64,000 nt of DNA, from assembly GCA_963576475.1 (NCBI GenBank), contig OY754964.1, forward strand, positions 3,863,649 through 3,927,648. Reading direction: 5' to 3'. A program made the translations under genes and the position numbers. This DNA comes from Molanna angustata. Taxonomy: Eukaryota > Arthropoda > Insecta > Trichoptera > Molannidae. This document shows, in pieces, positions 58,480 through 64,000 of this stretch. Positions within the stretch are counted from its first letter, which is position 1. The number at the start of each line of letters is the position of its first letter. The notes below the pieces were generated by a model. The model made no database searches, had not been told where the DNA came from, and saw only the letters and a program-made list of their open reading frames with translations.

Positions 58480-58686
58480 CGGACAATTGACCGTAGCCGA
58501 TTGACCGTGGACAATTGACCGTACGCCCTTTTTACCGTATGGACAATTTACCGTGAGAACAATTTACCGTGGGGACAATTTACCGTATGGACAGTTGACC
58601 GTCGGACCAATTTACCGTACGGACAATTGACCGTGAGGACAATTTATCGTATGGACAATTGACCGTATGGACAATTCACCATGCGG
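58480..58686. repeat. 16-bp tandem repeat, about 13 units
   Basis: Unit atggacaattgaccgt, alternating with a ggacaatttaccgt form. Two early units are 14 bp. The conserved core is AATTKACCGT. Confidence 0.92.
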
Positions 58687-58794
58687 AAACTATTTTTAGT
58701 ATCAGAAACAATTCTTTTTCTTTTTTCGTTTGAGTTAAATAAATTGCGTGAATAAAAAAATGTTCGTTTATGTCGACGGACCGATTTTTTTTAT

Positions 58795-59165
58795 TTTTAA
58801 TTACTACGAGTAATCCAATATGTCGACAGTGATTAAATTTATTAGTTGTAATTTACTACATTTTGAGAATTAAGAAGACGTATATTATTAAACTTCTTCT
58901 TGTTCTTTTTTTGATTTTTCGAGATGGATTTCGATTTATACTAATTAGAAGGTGTAGATTTCGAAATAATTGAAACTTCTTTGTTTTCTTTTGAAATGAT
59001 GAGAAAAAAATATGGCGGACGTGATTTAAAGATGAGTTTTTCAAAATAAATGATTATGTTGGGTTTATCGAGTTATAATATGCTACATTTTGAGATTTAA
59101 GAAGACGTTCTTAAATTTCTTCTTGTTCTTTTTTTATTTGTCAAGATGGATATTGATCTATTTAT
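58795..59165. repeat. Pair of ~90-bp direct repeats
   Basis: 58850-58945 and 59085-59165 share 'acattttgaga.ttaagaagacg', 'cttcttgttctttttttgat' and 'aagatgga.at.gat'. The spacer has a third weaker 'gtagttgtaatttactaca'-like start at 58840. Followed by (ATTT)n at 59158-59190. Confidence 0.7.
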
Positions 59166-59190
59166 TTTATTTATTTATTTATTTATTTAT

Positions 59191-60343
59191 TAAAGACACC
59201 AACAGAACATTGAAATATACACACACAAGTTAACACATGATACAAACACATAAGGTCTCCAATGCTCCAATGACAGGCGTCTGTCACATACTACTAAATA
59301 TTAATTTAAATAAAAAAAAACAATCATCGCTTAAAACGTATTTGCATAAGATTTGCAGTAAAATAACACTGGTAACGGTGATGATCTATACTAATTGGAG
59401 TGAAGCAGGAAAGGAACAGAGCAGTTACATGTAAGGGGGGGGGGGGGCGAATGATCAAGATAAGTGATTCGTATTCACAAACAATAATACCGAAAAAAAT
59501 ATTCAAAATATTATTAGTTAAAGTTTGTAAAAATGTTACTAAAATGTAAGGTAGGTAGGTACTTAATATTTCATTTTTATGACTTTCCTTCTTTTGCCCC
59601 TTCATCCTTTTTATGCAATCTAATTTATTTTTATTTCTCCATAAAAATACAATATTAAAACTAAAATAGATAATCAACTAAAATAGGTACCTACTTAGTT
59701 ATGTATAAATGATGTCACGTCTCACTGCGGTTCACCGTCGCGTCGGCCATTTTGGTTTTCATGTTTTTGCGACGAGTCATAAATTTTTCGCTCGTGAATA
59801 GGTTGGTATATAGTGTACGTACATACATATGCACATAGGTAGGTACCTACTTTCATTTCATGACAGTAAATTTGGTAGTGGCTTAGTTGATCATAATATA
59901 TTCCACTCTTCTACCCAATAGTGTGATATGGGCTTAAGTTTGAACAATACATCTTAATATTCTCTACCGAGTCAGTGATAATCAACCGTAAGCTGGTAGA
60001 CTATGCGGCATCTAGTCAAATCGCTATTGTCTAATATTTGGGCGATTCTGCAGTGCATTTTTTTTATTTTTTACTTTATTGGGATTGAATGATACATAGG
60101 TACTTTAAATTGCCTTTTGATCAGATGACTCCCATTTCATTTATTGTTTTCAGAGTTTTATGTCACTACTTCTCTGGTCGATTATTTGGTCTTTGGTCTG
60201 GCCATTATTATAGTCAATAACAGAGCTTGGGCATACTAAATATTCGCGTAGAAGAAGATTCAATTAATTTATGATTACTGGAAACCGACATTATGACGAG
60301 GTTTTACAAAAACAGCGATGTACGAGTTGTCTATTTTTTTAGT
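59191..60343. other. Intergenic, no gene seen
   Basis: 59436-59449 is a G homopolymer of about 13. 59720-59780 has a GC-richer patch (gttcaccgtcgcgtcggcc). No genes. Confidence 0.4.
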
Positions 60344-60448
60344 AAAATGAATATGTTCTTGTTAAACAAGTACATATACATCTTCCTACATTCCCTTAAT
60401 TAAGCATAAATGCTTGTGCTATAGGTGAACGAAATCGGTCGAGGTATT
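60344..60448 (-). mobile_element. tRNA-headed SINE, body only
   Basis: Minus strand: 'gaaatcggtcg' complement, 'acaagcatttatgctt', 'gtacttgtttaacaag', 'aacatattcatttt'. The tRNA head is lost at 60448. Confidence 0.75.
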
Positions 60449-61035
60449 ATAATCGATTTTTTGTGTAAAAATACATGAGCATATTTTTGTTCATTAATTT
60501 TAAAATGGATTACCAATCTGTGAACAAAAAAACTTCATACTTCTGTGAACACAAAAGAAGAATTATATATGTTGGTGTTTAATAAAGTATTTTTCACTTT
60601 ATTTTATTGTTTATTTGAGTTAAAATGAATAGGTATCTTTGTTTGTATTTGCTTTTCATATTTTTCCTTTTTTATTATTGTCGTATTTCCAGTGATTTCG
60701 TTTTAAATATGTTTTTTATTGTATTTTTATAAAAAGCAATTTACATTGTATATTTTCTAATAAATAATTTCATGGAATATTGACAGAATCGAAAAATTGA
60801 TAGGTATATCTACCTACGTACACCGAGTTGGCTATCCCTTACAAGATTTCTGAATGAAAGAAAAGAAACCCGATATGAAATCGATAACTTAATATCGAAT
60901 CGCCGACGTCTAGACGGTGCCATTTACTTAGAGAACAATAAATTGTTTTTTTTTTTAGTTTTTGTTGCAAACCCGTAGGTAGTTCAAATACTTACAAACA
61001 TAAACCTTAAACGACACTTTCAATGTTGAGATATT
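60449..61035. other. Intergenic, no gene seen
   Basis: AT-rich. Confidence 0.45.
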
Positions 61036-62484
61036 TTTTTTTTTTTTAATTTTTTCATGGCATTGCATCCTTTTGGATGATTTGTGCCAATATCAGACAT
61101 GAATGAAAAAAACAAAATAACACAATGATTACAGAATTATAAAATTAGCTTTCAGTAACTTGAGCAGGATCGCTACAACAGCTTCTGAAGCCGAGCTCAA
61201 CAACGACTCAACATTAACTGGCAGATGCAAGGGAACCTTTCCATAGGCATCATAGGCGTCCCTTAATGGACAACCCAGGAAGACATGGTTGAGCGCCTCC
61301 TCATCCAGACCACACTCGCAGTATGGGTTCTGAGCGATTCCAATTTTAAAAAGGTGGGCATCGAGCCTGCAGTGGCCAAATCGCATCCTACAGATCGCAG
61401 ATATCTCTGATCTATTAAATTTCGAATTATGAAACCAAGGTTTACGGGGAATATGCTCCTGAATTAGTTTGTATCTTCTACCCTTCACAAGTGATTCATC
61501 CATCCAAAGATCGTTCCATCTCTTATGAGCGTCACGTTCCATGGATCGTCTTATATCATCATGTGGAAGGATGAAATTTTCAATAGTAATTCCAAGGGTG
61601 CAGGCAGTTTTAGCCATATCATCCACAGTCTCATTATGTTGGATACCACAATGTGCCGGAATCCACGCAACAATAGTCTCTATATCGGATATCATTTGAT
61701 TATAAAGAAGGCTTCTGATACGCATTATGTTCGGATTGTCACTGAGAGTTGAAGAAGGGGACTTGAGAATTTGAACAAGTGAAAGTGAGTCTGTGAAGAT
61801 GATACATTTATGAATATTGTGTGAATTAATTAGACACACAGCCTCTTTTAATGCAATGCATTCTGCCGTGAAAATCGCGGATTCCGGTGGAAGTTTTAGT
61901 AGAGAGGAAATGTTTAATGATGGAATGAAGACCGCAGCTCCCAGTTCCTTATTTTCGGAAAGCTTTGAGCCGTCAGTGAATATTGTCACATGGTTCGGCC
62001 ACTTATCAGCTACTATAGAGAGAAATTTTCGATTAATGCACTGTTTAGATAATGTCGTGTATTTGTCCAAACCAACGTTTTCAATCACGTTTGGCATGAA
62101 TTGCAAAAGTTCAATCGGTGAATCATAAAAAAGGGAAGGGAAGGGAGACTGTTTTATATAGAATGAAGAACTGTATTTATTTATACTATTGCATAATAAA
62201 GGCGAAGGCTTATTAGACCAGAATCGATTAGTTTCGTAGAGAGAAATTAGAATATTAATACGTTTGAGAAGTGGATGATTTGAATAATTTATTTTCTTTA
62301 AGATAAAAGTGTCTGATAAATATTGTCGTCTTAGTGAGAGTGGCATATCCACACACTCCACCTGGAGAGCGTTGATAGGGGTTGATTGCATTGCACCAAC
62401 TATTAATATGAGGCATTTAGATTGAATTCTCTCTAGTTTTAATTCTAAATATTTCGGAAGTGGACAGAAAAAAAAAACTGGCAT
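61036..62484 (-). pseudogene. I-superfamily LINE: RNase H and C-terminal part, 3' UTR
   Basis: Frame 61129-62484 (451 codons). Early residues continue the reverse-transcriptase thumb (SKCLILIVGAM). An RNase H domain spans about 165-295: FTDGSK with D171, TAECIAL with E208, FTDS with D232, IPAHCG and HNETVDD with D288/D289, so the catalytic acidic set looks intact. A Cys/His cluster C389-x-C391...H400...C405 (CECGLDEEALNHVFLGC) follows. RNase H after the reverse transcriptase is typical of the I superfamily. The ATG is not a real start: this frame is the -1 continuation of 62417-64000, broken in a T10 run. A 3' UTR of about 90 bp and an A run (T run at 61035-61050) mark the end. Confidence 0.85.
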
Positions 62485-64000
62485 AATCTAAGTGACACCG
62501 AACCAATGCGTTATAAATGTTTTTCATTGAAGTAGGATGAGATCCCCAAGAGACACCAGAGATTGCTCTCAATATATTCACAGACTTTTCACATTTTGCT
62601 GCGACATATTTTATTTGGGGGCTCCAACTTAACTTCCGTTCCAAGTGTAGACCCAAGAATTTCAGTTCATTCACCTGAGGAATCTGTGTTCCTTCCACTT
62701 CTAAATAAATTGATGGGATATTATGCTTTCTTGAGAAAAGTATGGATTTAGATTTAGAAGCAGAAATAGAAAAAGAATGTTTGATCATCCATTCATTAGC
62801 GCTATCCAAGGCGTTTTGTATAAGGGTAGTGGCCAAATCGATATTTTTATTTGATGTATAAAGGGCTATATCGTCTGCGTATTGGACTATTTTGACGCCA
62901 TTGGGGAGGACCGTATCTAAATCAGAGCAATATATATTGAAAAGAACAGGGCTCAAAACAGAACCTTGTGGGAGACCCTTCCAGATCCTTCTCCGGGCAC
63001 CCTCAAAGCCATCATCCACAACAATCTCTCTGTCAGAGAACATACTGTATATTATATTACAGAAAAGAGGGGAGAAATTCATTTTAATTAGTTTGTGGTA
63101 AAGTGTAGAAATGCAAACGTTGTCAAAAGCTGAATTTATGTCCAAGAAGACGGCAGCTATGTGCTCCTTATTAGTGAAAGCAATGAGAATATCTGTAATG
63201 AGTATACTCAAATTGTCCATACATGAAAGAGATCTTCTGAAACCAAACTGGTTCACCGACAGTATAGAGTTACGTTCAACGTACCAAACTAATCTATTTT
63301 TAATCAAATGTTCAAACAGTTTCAACGCACAGGAGGATAGAGCTATGGGGCGGTAAGAAGAGCCTGATTTGGGATCCTTACCATACTTAAGTATTGGTAA
63401 AATGAGTTGTTGCTTCCATGGTGTTGGTATTGTACCTGAGGTAAAAATTTCATTCAAGAAATATAGGAAGATATCAAGAAATATTTGTGGAAATTTTTGG
63501 AAGAATATATAGGGAATTTTATCTATGCCAGGAGAACTATTTTTTTTCGCTAAGTGAAGGCAGGTTTGTAATTCATTAGGTGTAAATGGAGAAGTCAATG
63601 AATTATAATTATTGATGGGTGTTGATGAAAGAGTGTGACCTTGTTCGTTAGGGACGTAAGGAGGTGCCAAGTTGTCAATAAAGTCTGGAAGCCATACTGA
63701 TCTCTCTGCACAAGTCTTGGAAGGGAGTAGAGATCCTTTGAATCGTCTAATCATTTCCCATACCCGTGTTGAAGGCGTATGTGGGGATAAATTAGAACAA
63801 AAGTTCTGCCAACCTTTGCGCTTTTTTTGTCTTAAGATTTTTTTAACCTTAGCTTGTACAGCTTTGGCATGTAAAAAAGTTTGTAGACTAAAATTTTTCC
63901 GTAATTGATACATTGCTTGTCTTCTTTCAATTATCAGGTTTGAACACTCTTCATCCCACCAAGGAGCGTTTTTTGCTCTCTTATGGTTGGTTTTTAAAGG
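62417..64000 (-). pseudogene. I-superfamily LINE: reverse transcriptase, partial at window edge
   Basis: The minus frame is open from the window edge (PLKTNHKRAKNAPWWDEECS precedes the ATG at 63913), so the protein begins outside; the missing part should hold the endonuclease. Residues counted from that ATG: linker WWDEEC just upstream; SSPGIDKIP near 126; SYRPIALSS near 186; VFLDINSAFD with Asp near 258; LPQGSVLSPVLFN near 314; YADD at 345-348; LKFLGLHLERKLSW near 425. Fingers, palm and thumb are complete and the catalytic aspartates present. A single-base length change in a T10 run at about 62468 shifts the frame into the RNase H part. Confidence 0.88.

Noticed and set aside
59436..59449. 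Poly-G run as a functional signal
   Set aside because: A single homopolymer without flanking structure; slippage or sequencing artefact is more likely.

Overview
This is an AT-rich animal nuclear window made almost entirely of transposable-element debris, simple repeats and intergenic DNA. I see no rRNA, no bacterial-type operon and no intact host gene. The abundance of GTAGGTACCTAC palindromes, tRNA-headed SINEs, RTE- and CR1/Jockey-type LINE tails and Penelope-like fragments suggests an insect. A moth or butterfly seems most likely, but that is inference from sequence style.

Layout. 1-3.0 kb: a near-perfect palindrome (arms 1-1003 and 1596-2598) built from a repeat family whose other copy lies at 39.8-42.8 kb. 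3-13.9 kb: SINEs, a Helentron-like non-autonomous element, fold-back MITEs, a TTAA-flanked MITE and RTE LINE tails nested in a related MITE. 15.1-21.9 kb: a 5'-truncated LINE with a 263-codon open frame, a Penelope-like element (PLE) fragment with a GIY-YIG domain, an RTE open frame with one internal stop, and a decayed second LINE. 23.6-28.4 kb: MITEs, a 135-bp hairpin made of MITE ends, SINEs and LINE tails. 28.4-28.65 kb: a repeat-poor patch ending in an ATG-started mini-frame and a consensus splice donor, the best candidate for a host first exon. 29-39 kb: tandem arrays (40 bp and a 1.7-kb, 91-bp-unit satellite), SINEs and LINE tails. 39.8-42.8 kb: second copy of the palindrome family. 44.1 kb: an orphan heat-shock-element plus TATA arrangement. 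46-47.5 kb: a TTAA MITE and a SINE split by a 315-bp insertion that carries two hammerhead-type motifs and is flanked by a 12-bp target duplication. 48.7-60 kb: more MITEs, LINE remnants, a second PLE 3' end and a 16-bp tandem repeat. 61-64 kb: a non-LTR retrotransposon of the I superfamily on the minus strand, with reverse transcriptase, RNase H and a Cys/His tail, running off the right edge.

The parts do not form a pathway; the interest lies in element structure. The strongest signal is a dispersed set of hammerhead-ribozyme-like motifs sharing the layout box CTGANGA, one extra A or T, stem II, GAAAC, two bases, G, T, then C, T or A. They sit at PLE 3' ends and in a small dated insertion. 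Other points are the large palindrome, a post-insertion 31-bp expansion inside a PLE gene fragment, and two possible host first exons.
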